From Erythrobacteraceae bacterium WH01K (GTDB lineage Bacteria; Pseudomonadota; Alphaproteobacteria; Sphingomonadales; Sphingomonadaceae), in contig CP115966.1 of NCBI GenBank assembly GCA_027941995.1, forward strand, positions 1,488,001 to 1,552,000: 64,000 bases of DNA, written 5' to 3'. Of the stretch, positions 32,002 through 40,281 are shown one piece after another (positions within the stretch are counted from its first letter, which is position 1; every line of letters starts with the position of its first letter). The position numbers and the translations under genes were made by a program. The notes under the pieces were generated by a model. It did no database searches, had not been told where the DNA came from, and was given only the letters and a program-made list of their open reading frames with translations.

Positions 32002-32493
32002 CTACACTTTCGGCGCGGTGCCATCGTCGCGCTGCGTTTCTCCGGACCACCAGGTAACGAGAAACAATGCCACTCCAAGGACTATTCCGACATCCGCGAG
32101 ATTGAACGCCGGCCAGTGATAGCCGCCGACATAGAAGTCGAGAAAATCGGTGACCGCTCCGTCCGCCAGTCGGTCGGCAACGTTACCCAATGCACCGCCA
32201 ATGATCGAACCTATCGCGGCGGATTCGAGGCGTACGGTACTGCGCCAGAGCCATCTGGCCAGAACGCCCACGACAAGAAGCGCGAACCCGGACAGCAAAT
32301 AGGGCGCGATTGGATTGCCGGAACTCAGGAGGCCGAATGTAACACCGCGATTATATCCGAGCACCAGATTGAAGAATGGAAAAACATCTATCACGCGGGC
32401 AGGGTCCATGACCACATTCACAATAAGCCATTTTGAAATGAGATCGCTCGCGAAGACTGCGACGGCGATCGAAAGACCAAGACTTCGGTACAT
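32002..32493 (-). CDS. lspA: LspA, lipoprotein signal peptidase (accessory copy)
   Basis: A 163-residue signal peptidase II with four membrane segments. The catalytic Asp pair lies in GGALGNVADRL and VTDFLDFYVGGYHWPAFNLA, as in all LspA enzymes. Start at 32493 follows AAGGAACCAAT; the in-frame extension to 32568 has no support. A chromosomal copy is expected elsewhere; extra lspA genes commonly travel with metal resistance, as in pbr clusters where the peptidase takes part in lead resistance. It is convergent with the merR gene, separated by 26 bp. Confidence 0.93.
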   Translation of the reverse strand: MYRSLGLSIAVAVFASDLISKWLIVNVVMDPARVIDVFPFFNLVLGYNRGVTFGLLSSGNPIAPYLLSGFALLVVGVLARWLWRSTVRLESAAIGSIIGGALGNVADRLADGAVTDFLDFYVGGYHWPAFNLADVGIVLGVALFLVTWWSGETQRDDGTAPKV

Positions 32494-32993
32494 ATTGGTT
32501 CCTTGGATGATCGGCAGATATCTCTGATTCTCTGGACGATAGAAATCAGGTCTGGGCCCGGTACTCATCGATCATGTCAATGCAGAGAGGTCAACTGTCC
32601 CGCCGATCACTGGCCCAGCCATTCAGGCATCCGAATGTCATCGGCACGTGATCCCAGCGCGGGAAAATATCTGTCTCCGCCATGCCTTGATGGGCAAGCA
32701 AAACATTTTCGCCGATGTCGCAAATTGCACCGGTTTCGCGTGGGGGCACACGAGGTGGATCGCGGACTCATACTGCGGCGGTGGGAATGTCAAGAAACGG
32801 AGTCCCTACCTTCTTGCCAAATCCAAAGGTCATGTTTTTAGGATACTTTTTGCGGCTACGCGCATTTCAGAACATTCGCTGAACGGCATGGTGCGAATGA
32901 GGCGAGGCTCCTTGCGTCTGTGACTCTCTTTGCGGTTGTAGTGAGAAAGCATTGCCGTAGGGCATTCATGCTTCTGAAAAGGGAATATCGAAA
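32494..32993. other. 500-bp intergenic region
   Basis: This stretch lies between the divergent lspA and acetolactate-synthase-like genes. The short open frames present (for example 32648-32923 and 32503-32841, both plus strand) lack ribosome sites and recognisable domains, so I treat them as non-coding. The promoters of both flanking genes must lie here. An AAAAGGG ribosome site precedes the downstream gene. I see no clear operator or terminator. Confidence 0.5.
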
Positions 32994-34634
32994 ATGAAAG
33001 CCTCTGACTTGTTTATCGCTGCATTAGAGGCTGAAAAGGTGGAATACATCTTTGCCGTTCCCGGCGAAGAAAACCTCGACCTGCTGGAATCCCTGCGCAC
33101 GTCCTCAATCGAATTGGTATTGACGCGCCATGAGCAAGGTGCGGGCTTTATGGCGGCGACCTATGGCCGTCTGACCGGCAAGGCGGGGGTTTGCCTCGCA
33201 ACTCTCGGGCCTGGTGCGACGAACCTGACAACTCCGGCGGCCTATGCCGCGCTCGGGGCCTTTCCGCTCATCATCATCACCGGGCAGAAACCGATAAAGA
33301 CATCGAAACAGGCGCAGTTCCAAATTGTCGACGTTGTTTCGCTGTTTACTCCGCTATGCAAGGCTTCGACCCAGATCGTGAACGGCAATCGCATCCCCTC
33401 GCTCGTTCGCGAAGGTTTCCGACTTGCTCAGGAAGAAAGACCGGGCGCTGTGCTGCTCGAGCTTCCGGAAGATATTGCTGAAGAGGAAACGATCGAACCG
33501 GTCATACCGCCGCATCAAAGGCGTTATGCGGTCGCCGGAGATGCGGCGCTCGACGAAGCGGCCGAGCGGATCATCGCGGCTGAGCGGCCACTGCTGCTAA
33601 TCGGAGCCGGAGCAAACCGCCGCCGCGCTTCGAAGGCGCTGCGGAAATTCGTGTCCGATACCGGTTTTCCCTTTTTCGACACCCAGATGGGCAAGGGCGT
33701 GGTCGACGAAGATAGCGAACTCTATCTGGGCACCGCGGCCCTATCTTCGGACGATTATGTTCACTGCGCGATCGAGAAGGCCGATCTGATCGTCAATATC
33801 GGTCACGACGTGGTGGAGAAGCCGCCATTCTTCATGGAGCCGGACGGTCAGACTGTCATTCATATCAATTACAAGGCGGCCGAAGTCGATCAGGTCTATT
33901 TCCCGCAGCTGGAAGTCATCGGTGACATTGCCGGTTCGGTCGAGCGGCTGGGAAACCGTTTGGATGGCAACTTGCAGTGTGATCGCAGCTACTACACCGC
34001 CCTGCATCACGAGATTGCTTCGCACATTTCCGAAACCAGCGACGACGACCGTTTTCCAATGGTTCCCCAACGCGTCGTTGCCGACGTTCGCAGCGTAATG
34101 GCACGCGATGATATCGTCGCGCTCGACAACGGCATCTACAAGATCTGGTTCGCTAGAAACTACATCGCTCATGAGCCTGGCACCATTCTGCTCGACAATG
34201 CATTGGCGACGATGGGCGCGGGCCTTCCATCCGCCATGATGGCGGCGATTCTCACGCCCGGGCGCAGGGTTCTCGCGGTGTGCGGCGATGGCGGGTTCAT
34301 GATGAACTCGCAGGAACTGGAAACGGCCGTCAGGCTTGGCCTGAACCTCGTCGTGCTCATCCTGAACGACGCGGCATACGGCATGATCCGGTGGAAGCAG
34401 GGCCAGCTCGGCTTTCCGGACTACGGCCTGACCTTTTCCAATCCCGACTTTGTCACTTATGCCAAGAGCTATGGAGCGACCGGCCACCGTGTCGAGCGAA
34501 GCGCGGATCTGGTTTCGGTCCTGAACGCCGCATTCGAGGCTGGCGGCGTGCACCTTGTCGACCTGCCCGTCGACTATTCCGAAAACAAGAAGGTGCTGAT
34601 CGACGAACTCGGCGCGAAGGTGTGCGAGCTATGA
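32994..34634 (+). CDS. Acetolactate synthase-like thiamine-diphosphate enzyme
   Basis: A 546-residue ThDP-dependent enzyme of the acetolactate synthase large-subunit family. The N-terminal pyrimidine domain has the catalytic Glu in VLTRHEQGAGFMAATYGRLT (about residue 47), and the C-terminal pyrophosphate domain has GDGGFMMNSQELETAVRLGL (about 430) followed by ND, the Mg/ThDP motif. Acetolactate synthases join two pyruvates. No small regulatory subunit gene (ilvH) is adjacent, so a catabolic AlsS-like or another decarboxylase role is possible. The stop overlaps the aldehyde dehydrogenase start by 4 bp. Its place in a metal island is unexplained. Confidence 0.88.
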   Translation: MKASDLFIAALEAEKVEYIFAVPGEENLDLLESLRTSSIELVLTRHEQGAGFMAATYGRLTGKAGVCLATLGPGATNLTTPAAYAALGAFPLIIITGQKPIKTSKQAQFQIVDVVSLFTPLCKASTQIVNGNRIPSLVREGFRLAQEERPGAVLLELPEDIAEEETIEPVIPPHQRRYAVAGDAALDEAAERIIAAERPLLLIGAGANRRRASKALRKFVSDTGFPFFDTQMGKGVVDEDSELYLGTAALSSDDYVHCAIEKADLIVNIGHDVVEKPPFFMEPDGQTVIHINYKAAEVDQVYFPQLEVIGDIAGSVERLGNRLDGNLQCDRSYYTALHHEIASHISETSDDDRFPMVPQRVVADVRSVMARDDIVALDNGIYKIWFARNYIAHEPGTILLDNALATMGAGLPSAMMAAILTPGRRVLAVCGDGGFMMNSQELETAVRLGLNLVVLILNDAAYGMIRWKQGQLGFPDYGLTFSNPDFVTYAKSYGATGHRVERSADLVSVLNAAFEAGGVHLVDLPVDYSENKKVLIDELGAKVCEL

Positions 34635-36037
34635 AAACGATCGTTCACAATCCCTTCGACCGCTCGCCGATTGCAGAAGTGGCGCTTGTCGACTGGGCTC
34701 AAATCGATGAATGGCTGAATGAAGCGCAGTTGCTCCACCGCGAACGCAGTTGCTGGCTTGCTGTGCATGAGCGTATCGCCATCCTCCGGCGAACGGCGGA
34801 TATCATGCGCGAACGAGCCGAAGAACTGGCTCTCCAGATCGTCAGGGAGGGCGGGAAGCCCCTGGTCGATGCGCGGGTGGAAGCCGGTCGCGCGATCAAT
34901 AGCGTCGACTTGTGCGTTCAGGCGCTGAGCGATGGCGGGGGCCACGAGATCCCCATGGACCTGACAGAAGCGGGTGCGGGTAGGACGGCGTATACATTCC
35001 GCGAGCCGATCGGTCCTGTCGTGGCGATCTCGGCATTCAATCACCCCCTCAACCTGATCGTCCATCAGGTTGGACCGGCGGTAGCAGCCGGGTGCCCCGT
35101 TCTTATCAAGCCTGCGCTGGAAACACCTCTGTCATGCCAGAGCTTCGTGAGCATTCTCCATGAAGCCGGCCTGCCTGAGGCCTGGTGCCGGTTCGCACCT
35201 TGCGGCAACGACATCGCCGAAAGAATGGTAACCGATTCGCGCACGGCGTTCTTCTCATTCATCGGTTCTGCGAAAATCGGCTGGATGCTTCGCTCGAAGC
35301 TGGCGCCCGGAACCCGCATTGCTCTCGAGCACGGCGGTGCGGCGCCGGTAATCGTGGACAGCGGCGTGGAGCGCGCAGCAGTGATCGCCTCGTTGCTCAA
35401 AGGCGGGTTCTATCATTCGGGTCAGGTCTGCGTTTCCGTACAGCGCGTATTCGTCCCTGCTGCAGAATTGAAAGACTTCGCCAATGACCTAGGGCGAGCT
35501 GCCGAAAAGCTCGTCGTGGGCGATCCCGCCGTTGCTGAAACCCAATGCGGCCCCTTGATCCGGACGGAGGAAGTCGACCGCGTCGAACGCTGGGTCGATG
35601 AAGCCATTGCAGCAGGCGGCACCCTGGTCTGCGGGGGAAGCCGTCTGAGTGACACTCTTTTCTCTCCGACCGTCATTGTCGATCCTCCCGAAAGTGCCAA
35701 TGTGTCCCGGCAAGAAATCTTCGGCCCCGTGATCTGCGTGTATGGCTATGACGATATCGACCTGGCTATCGAGCAGGCCAATGCCCTGCCTTACGCCTTT
35801 CAGGCCGCTATATTCACCGATCGGCTGTCAATCGCCAATCATTGCATACAGTCTCTCGCGGGATCGGCTGTGATGGTGAACGACCATACGGCATTCCGCG
35901 TCGACTGGATGCCTTTTGCAGGTCTGCGCCGCTCCGGCCTTGGTGTCGGCGGGATCGCCTACACGATGGCGGATATGAGCTTTGAAAAAATGGCCGTCTG
36001 GAATTGGCCAGAGGGTGGTTTTCGATCAGATCGATAG
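34631..36037 (+). CDS. Aldehyde dehydrogenase family protein
   Basis: A 468-residue NAD(P)-dependent dehydrogenase. The catalytic Cys lies in GGFYHSGQVCVSVQRVFVPA (about residue 266) and the general-base Glu in ALEHGGAAPVIV, where the usual ELGG reads EHGG. The cofactor region has GPVVAISAFNHPLNLIVHQV and KPALETPLS, and the C-terminal EIFGPVICVYGYDD is typical. The start at 34631 is chosen for the ATGA overlap with the synthase; the long upstream in-frame reading shadows that gene. The pair may oxidise an aldehyde formed or consumed by the ThDP enzyme. Substrate is unknown. Confidence 0.9.
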   Translation: MKTIVHNPFDRSPIAEVALVDWAQIDEWLNEAQLLHRERSCWLAVHERIAILRRTADIMRERAEELALQIVREGGKPLVDARVEAGRAINSVDLCVQALSDGGGHEIPMDLTEAGAGRTAYTFREPIGPVVAISAFNHPLNLIVHQVGPAVAAGCPVLIKPALETPLSCQSFVSILHEAGLPEAWCRFAPCGNDIAERMVTDSRTAFFSFIGSAKIGWMLRSKLAPGTRIALEHGGAAPVIVDSGVERAAVIASLLKGGFYHSGQVCVSVQRVFVPAAELKDFANDLGRAAEKLVVGDPAVAETQCGPLIRTEEVDRVERWVDEAIAAGGTLVCGGSRLSDTLFSPTVIVDPPESANVSRQEIFGPVICVYGYDDIDLAIEQANALPYAFQAAIFTDRLSIANHCIQSLAGSAVMVNDHTAFRVDWMPFAGLRRSGLGVGGIAYTMADMSFEKMAVWNWPEGGFRSDR

Positions 36038-36467
36038 GAGCGTTCGATGATTGTCCCGCACACGGTCTATTGAAAGAGCAGTGACTTATCGCTGCTACCC
36101 GATCTTCAACATCATGAAGACTGAGACGAGAGATGGCCGCGAATTCTTCATAAAGCGGGCAGACATTTGCATTAGGGCGGCTATCGCAGCGGAGACTGTG
36201 AAGAGCAATGAAGCGGGCCGGTGCCTGTGCCTCACGCCTCTCGGCGGACCCATACTTCTGTATTCCTGGGCTTCTGGGTAAGGCCTATTCAGATGCTAGC
36301 GCCTTCCATGAGGTGGCGAATGCCATTCTACAGCTTTCGTTCGGCATGACCGTGCCCGTTCGTCCATATCGATTTCATCCGGAAATGCGAGAGGAACATT
36401 ATCCGGCGCCTCGCCGTTGCAATGGTACGCAAATATTCAGGTATTTAATAGAAATTGGAGACATATC
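36038..36467. other. 430-bp intergenic region
   Basis: The region between the aldehyde dehydrogenase and the CBS-domain gene contains short open frames (36051-36281 and 36208-36486, plus strand) without ribosome sites or recognisable domains. It probably holds the promoter of the CBS gene. The segment is less GC-biased in codon third positions than its neighbours, and could contain decayed coding sequence. I see no repeat or hairpin. Confidence 0.45.
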
Positions 36468-36911
36468 ATGGAAGCCAAGAATGTGATGACCTCGAATCCT
36501 GCATGCTGCAATCCTTCGACCAGTGTACGGGAGGCCGCTAATCTCATGGTGAAAAACGACTGCGGCGAAATTCCGGTTGTAGATGATTCCGGCACACTTG
36601 TCGGTGTGATTACCGATCGTGACATTGCTTGTCGCTGCGTTGCAGACGGCAAGTCTTCTGACACGTCGGTAGAAGACGTGATGACAAGCTCTCCGATTAC
36701 TGTGACACCCGACACGAGTGTCGATGATTGTCGCAGCAAAATGGAGGACAACAAAGTTCGGCGGCTTCCTGTTGTGGACGAGAGTGGCAAATGTTGCGGC
36801 ATCGTTTCACAAGCCGACATTGCTCGGCATGCGAACGAAAAAGAGACCGGCGATCTGGTGCGTGAGGTATCGGAACCCACCGAGGAAGCGTCAAAGTCAG
36901 GTTGCTGTTAG
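36468..36911 (+). CDS. Cys-rich CBS-domain protein
   Basis: A 147-residue cytosolic protein of two CBS domains: the first begins KNVMTSNPACCNPSTSVREA and includes GEIPVVDDSGTLVGVITDRD, and the second begins VEDVMTSSPITVTPDTSVDD and includes RRLPVVDESGKCCGIVSQAD. CBS pairs bind adenosine nucleotides and act as energy sensors. This one has an unusual number of Cys (ACC, DC, RC, KCC and a C-terminal GCC), which may give redox or metal sensitivity. The ATG at 36468 follows GGAG at good spacing. It is followed by the copper operon after 95 bp. Confidence 0.88.
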   Translation: MEAKNVMTSNPACCNPSTSVREAANLMVKNDCGEIPVVDDSGTLVGVITDRDIACRCVADGKSSDTSVEDVMTSSPITVTPDTSVDDCRSKMEDNKVRRLPVVDESGKCCGIVSQADIARHANEKETGDLVREVSEPTEEASKSGCC

Positions 36912-37006
36912 GCAAATTTGGGCAATAGGTTTGGGCTTCGGGTTTGCTGAAGCGAAAACATAAATCTGGCCTTTGTCTTCAGCCTGATAACCGACTTGCA
37001 CGTCGT

Positions 37007-37417
37007 ATGCGTTCGGACTATCCCAAACCGGTGACGTATATTCGTGCTCTTACTTTGATCTGCTTCAGCTTCGGCCTGTTTGTGCAGGTCGCAGCACAGG
37101 CAGCTGTTCCGCAGATTGAAGTGGCCGGAACGACTGATTGCGCTGAAATGGTGCAAGGCATGCCCAATCACCCAATGCCCGGGCAGGTGATCGCCGATAA
37201 GGACAAGGTCGATCAGCACGGGCCTTGCCGCGAGATGACACTCGATTGTCTTGTTGCTATGAATTGTCTCCCGCCGCTGGCGCTCACCGCTGCGGGACTT
37301 GCGCAAACAGAATCGCTTTTTGTTGCGCCTCAGTACCTTTCCGCGAGTGCCAGCAGGCTCGAGAGCCAGCCGCTACCGCCGGAATCGCCACCTCCACAAC
37401 CCCAGCTCACCATCTAG
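37007..37417 (+). CDS. Small exported protein heading the cus operon
   Basis: A 136-residue protein with a signal peptide (VTYIRALTLICFSFGLFVQV, then AAQAA) and a mature part carrying paired Cys and Met/His residues (DCAEMVQGMPNHPMPGQ, GPCREMTLDCLVAMNC). The C-terminus is Pro-rich. Start at 37007 is preferred over the in-frame ATG at 36944 because it places the signal peptide at the N-terminus. It precedes cusC by 123 bp, a position where small periplasmic metal proteins occur. Function is not known; Cu(I)/Ag(I) buffering is a guess from the Met and Cys content. Confidence 0.65.
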   Translation: MRSDYPKPVTYIRALTLICFSFGLFVQVAAQAAVPQIEVAGTTDCAEMVQGMPNHPMPGQVIADKDKVDQHGPCREMTLDCLVAMNCLPPLALTAAGLAQTESLFVAPQYLSASASRLESQPLPPESPPPQPQLTI

Positions 37418-37540
37418 CATTTCCCGGGCGGTGCATCGCGCCGCTTGCGAGCTTGACGGATAAACAGGCCCAGCGCCCGGTTGCTCGCCCGCGTGCGCCG
37501 TGGCCCTTCCCGGTCAGCTCGCTTTGAAAGAGTAAGAATT

Positions 37541-38776
37541 ATGGATTGGCGCATTGGCTGGGTGCCGTTTTCGGCCCTGCTCGCCGCGCAGACTGCCCAA
37601 GCACAGTCTGTCGGATACGAGGAAATACTGGCGGTAGCACGAGGCGAACAACCCGTTCTGGAAGCTGGCGCGCTGCGTGTACAATCGCGGCGCGAGGCAG
37701 CGGAAGCGGCGGATGAGCTTCCCGATCCGCGCGTACGCGCAGGTATCATGAACCTTCCTGTGACCGGACCTGCCGCGTTCGACCCAGACCGGCAACTCCC
37801 CACGCAGATCGCAATCGGTATCGAGCAGGAAATCCCAAATCTCGCCCGTCGACGGGCGAGGTTCGGCGTTGCCAGTTCGGAAGTGCGGCTCGCCGAGGCA
37901 CGCCTTGGCATGGCCGAGCGTATTCTTCTCGCCGATGCGGGCACGGCCTGGGTCCGGCTCCATTATGCGCAAGCGCGGCTTGATCTTGCCCAGGCTGCGC
38001 TGGACGACCTGAGAGCATTCGTTCCGGTTGCCAACAGTGCAGTTGCTTCGGGGTCGGCCCGCCCGGCGGAGAGCCTGGCAATCCGGCGCGAGCTACTCGG
38101 AATTGAAGACGCGATTACCGCTATCGAAGCCGAGCGCGAGACTGCGCAAGCGCAGATTTCCCGATATATACCGCTCGCAGATCCGGTTGCTTTGGGAGCC
38201 GCGCCATCGGCTGTCCTCGATGAGGAGCAGCTGCGGTTCGAGCTCGAAAGCAATCCCGAAATCCTGCTGGCCGATGCCGAACGAGGCCGGGCCGAAGCCG
38301 GTGTCGCGCTCGCACGCGCCGAGAAACGACCCGATTTCGGGGTGAGCGTCACCTATGGTCGCCGCAATCCTGATTTCGGCGATGCGGTGTCGATCATGGG
38401 GTCCATTACACTGCCGATCTTTACCGACCGGCGGCAGAATCCGCGCATTGCCGCTGCCGAAGCCGAAGCCGCTGCCGCATCGGCCGAGCGCGAGGATCGC
38501 AGGCGCGCGTTGGTTGCCGGTTTCGAAGCTGATCTGGCAACCTGGCGCAGCACAGTGCGGCAATGGGGACGCGCGCGTGACGAGCTTCTTCCGCTGGCGC
38601 GCGACCGCGCGGACCTCGATACAGCGAGTTTCGCGGCCGGGCGTGCCGATCTCGTCGATGTGATTGCGGCGAAATCCGCGCTCGCGCTGCTCGAACTGGA
38701 GATACTCGAGCGCGAACAGGCAGCTGTCGAGGCGGCGGTGAGGCTGCGACTGACCTACGGGGAGAGCAGGCCATGA
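37541..38776 (+). CDS. cusC: CusC-like outer-membrane efflux protein
   Basis: A 411-residue TolC-family outer-membrane factor. A short signal peptide (FSALLAAQTAQA) is followed by VGYEEILAVARGEQPVLEAG, a pattern of metal-efflux OMFs, and two helical repeats (for example IAIGIEQEIPNLARRRARFG). The start at 37541 is the only in-frame ATG that gives a signal peptide at the N-terminus. It overlaps cusB by 4 bp and forms the exit duct of the Cus pump. Confidence 0.9.
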   Translation: MDWRIGWVPFSALLAAQTAQAQSVGYEEILAVARGEQPVLEAGALRVQSRREAAEAADELPDPRVRAGIMNLPVTGPAAFDPDRQLPTQIAIGIEQEIPNLARRRARFGVASSEVRLAEARLGMAERILLADAGTAWVRLHYAQARLDLAQAALDDLRAFVPVANSAVASGSARPAESLAIRRELLGIEDAITAIEAERETAQAQISRYIPLADPVALGAAPSAVLDEEQLRFELESNPEILLADAERGRAEAGVALARAEKRPDFGVSVTYGRRNPDFGDAVSIMGSITLPIFTDRRQNPRIAAAEAEAAAASAEREDRRRALVAGFEADLATWRSTVRQWGRARDELLPLARDRADLDTASFAAGRADLVDVIAAKSALALLELEILEREQAAVEAAVRLRLTYGESRP

Positions 38777-40281
38777 ACTCCGCGCTCGAACGATTCACAC
38801 CGCGCCAGCGCATGTATGCGGCTGGACTTGGTATTGCTCTGGTCAGTCTGTTGGCGGGCTACGGTCTCTCAATGCTCGGCAGCGAGAGCGGCGGCGATGC
38901 AGCGACAGATACGGGCTGCGAGGACGTGCTCTATTGGTACGATCCGATGGTCCCTGACCAGCGCTTCGACGAGCCGGGCAAATCTCCTTTCATGGACATG
39001 CAGCTGGTCCCCAAATGCGCGGGCGGCGACGCGCAGGGCGCCGGGGGTGTGAGTATCGATTCGACGCTCGTCCAGAATTTCGGGATCCGGACTGCTGAAG
39101 CGGAATATGGCGTGCTGGAGCCTGAAATCAGCGTCACCGGCACGCTCGCATATAACGGCAGCGAGATGGCGATCGTTCAGCCGCGCGCCGGCGGCTATGT
39201 TCAGCGGACCTACGGCCATGCACCGCAGGACCTGATTGCCAGAGGCGCTCCGATCGTCGACATTCTTGTGCCCGAATGGGGCGGCGCACAAAACGAGTAT
39301 CTTGCTGTTGCCGCAACCGGCGACGAAGCGTTGACCCGGGCCGCCCGCGAGCGCCTGCGGCTGCTTGGCATGCCGGACTCGATGATCGCCTCGGTCACCC
39401 GAAGCGGAAGACCGCAAACGATCATCACCGTCACAGCACCGCAATCGGGCGCGATCACGTCGCTCGCAGTAAGGCCGGGCATGACCGTGGCGGCGGGCCA
39501 ATCGCTGGCCGAGATCAGCGGGTACAGTCCGATCTGGCTCGAGGCGGCGGTACCCGAGGCACTGGCTGGCAACGCGCGTGTCGGGCAGCCGGTGAGCGCC
39601 ACGCTCACTGCCTTTCCCGGCGAACGGTTTGCCGGACGCATCATCGCCATTCTGCCGAGCGCGCAAGATGCGAGCCGCACGATAACCGTGCGGGCAGCGA
39701 TGCCCAATCCGGGCCTGCGGCTCAAGCCGGGAATGTTTGCCCAAGTGATGCTCGCGCCTGAACGGCGCGAAGCGCTGCTGGTCCCTTCGGAAGCTGTCAT
39801 TCGCACCGGCGAGCGGACCCTGGCGATGATCGCGCAGGGAGGTGGCGGCTATCGGCCCGCCGAAATCCGTATCGGCCGCGAAGCGAACGGACGGACCGAA
39901 GTCCTTGCCGGGCTGGCTGCAGGAGAGAGAGTGGTCACCTCGGGCCAGTTCCTGCTCGATTCCGAAGCCAGCCTTGCGGGCATCGACGTGCGTCCCGTCG
40001 ATCAGGCACCATCCGGTGCGAGCGAAGACCGAGGGTCGGACGATGCAGATGAACCGCAGACTTATCGCGCGACCGGGACGATCGAGCGCATAAACGCCAA
40101 CAGCGTGACCTTGCGCCACGGTCCGGTGCCTGCGCTCGAATGGCCGGCAATGACCATGCCCTTTGCCAGCGAAGGACCGGAACAGCTGCGCGGTTTTGCG
40201 CGCGGCGACCGGGTCTCCTTCACATTTGTGCAAGCCAGTACGGGGCCGCGCATCGTCTCGATCCGGAAAATCGGCCAATGA
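38773..40281 (+). CDS. cusB: CusB-like adaptor with N-terminal metal domain and fused CusF domain
   Basis: A 502-residue adaptor. After an N-terminal membrane segment ([20 protein letters not shown]) comes a heavy-metal-binding domain ([20 protein letters not shown], then MDMQLVPKC) and the RND adaptor core. A CusF-like domain is fused at the C-terminus ([20 protein letters not shown], then [14 protein letters not shown]). CusF normally is a separate periplasmic Cu(I)/Ag(I) chaperone using a Trp and Met pair; WPAMTM is that site. The fusion would hand metal straight to the pump. A free CusF-like gene follows cusA as well. Confidence 0.95.
   Translation: MNSALERFTPRQRMYAAGLGIALVSLLAGYGLSMLGSESGGDAATDTGCEDVLYWYDPMVPDQRFDEPGKSPFMDMQLVPKCAGGDAQGAGGVSIDSTLVQNFGIRTAEAEYGVLEPEISVTGTLAYNGSEMAIVQPRAGGYVQRTYGHAPQDLIARGAPIVDILVPEWGGAQNEYLAVAATGDEALTRAARERLRLLGMPDSMIASVTRSGRPQTIITVTAPQSGAITSLAVRPGMTVAAGQSLAEISGYSPIWLEAAVPEALAGNARVGQPVSATLTAFPGERFAGRIIAILPSAQDASRTITVRAAMPNPGLRLKPGMFAQVMLAPERREALLVPSEAVIRTGERTLAMIAQGGGGYRPAEIRIGREANGRTEVLAGLAAGERVVTSGQFLLDSEASLAGIDVRPVDQAPSGASEDRGSDDADEPQTYRATGTIERINANSVTLRHGPVPALEWPAMTMPFASEGPEQLRGFARGDRVSFTFVQASTGPRIVSIRKIGQ
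40136..40158 (+). repeat. 23-bp exact direct repeat encoding CusF metal motif, copy 1
   Basis: This stretch inside the fused CusF domain of cusB is identical over 23 bp to 43671-43693 in the free cusF-like gene. Both encode EWPAMTM. Identity at all codon positions over this length suggests a recent duplication or conversion between the two CusF modules, or strong constraint. Confidence 0.8.

Noticed and set aside
32503-32923. Small plus-strand frames between lspA and the acetolactate-synthase-like gene
   Set aside because: No ribosome site, no hydrophobic or conserved pattern, and they overlap each other in different frames.
33741-34553. 270-codon minus-strand frame opposite the acetolactate-synthase-like gene
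   Set aside because: Antisense shadow of a well-supported enzyme gene.
36051-36486. Small plus-strand frames between the aldehyde dehydrogenase and CBS genes
   Set aside because: No ribosome site or recognisable domain; kept only as a possible decayed region.
38869-40278. 469-codon minus-strand frame opposite cusB
   Set aside because: Antisense shadow; cusB has clear adaptor and CusF motifs.
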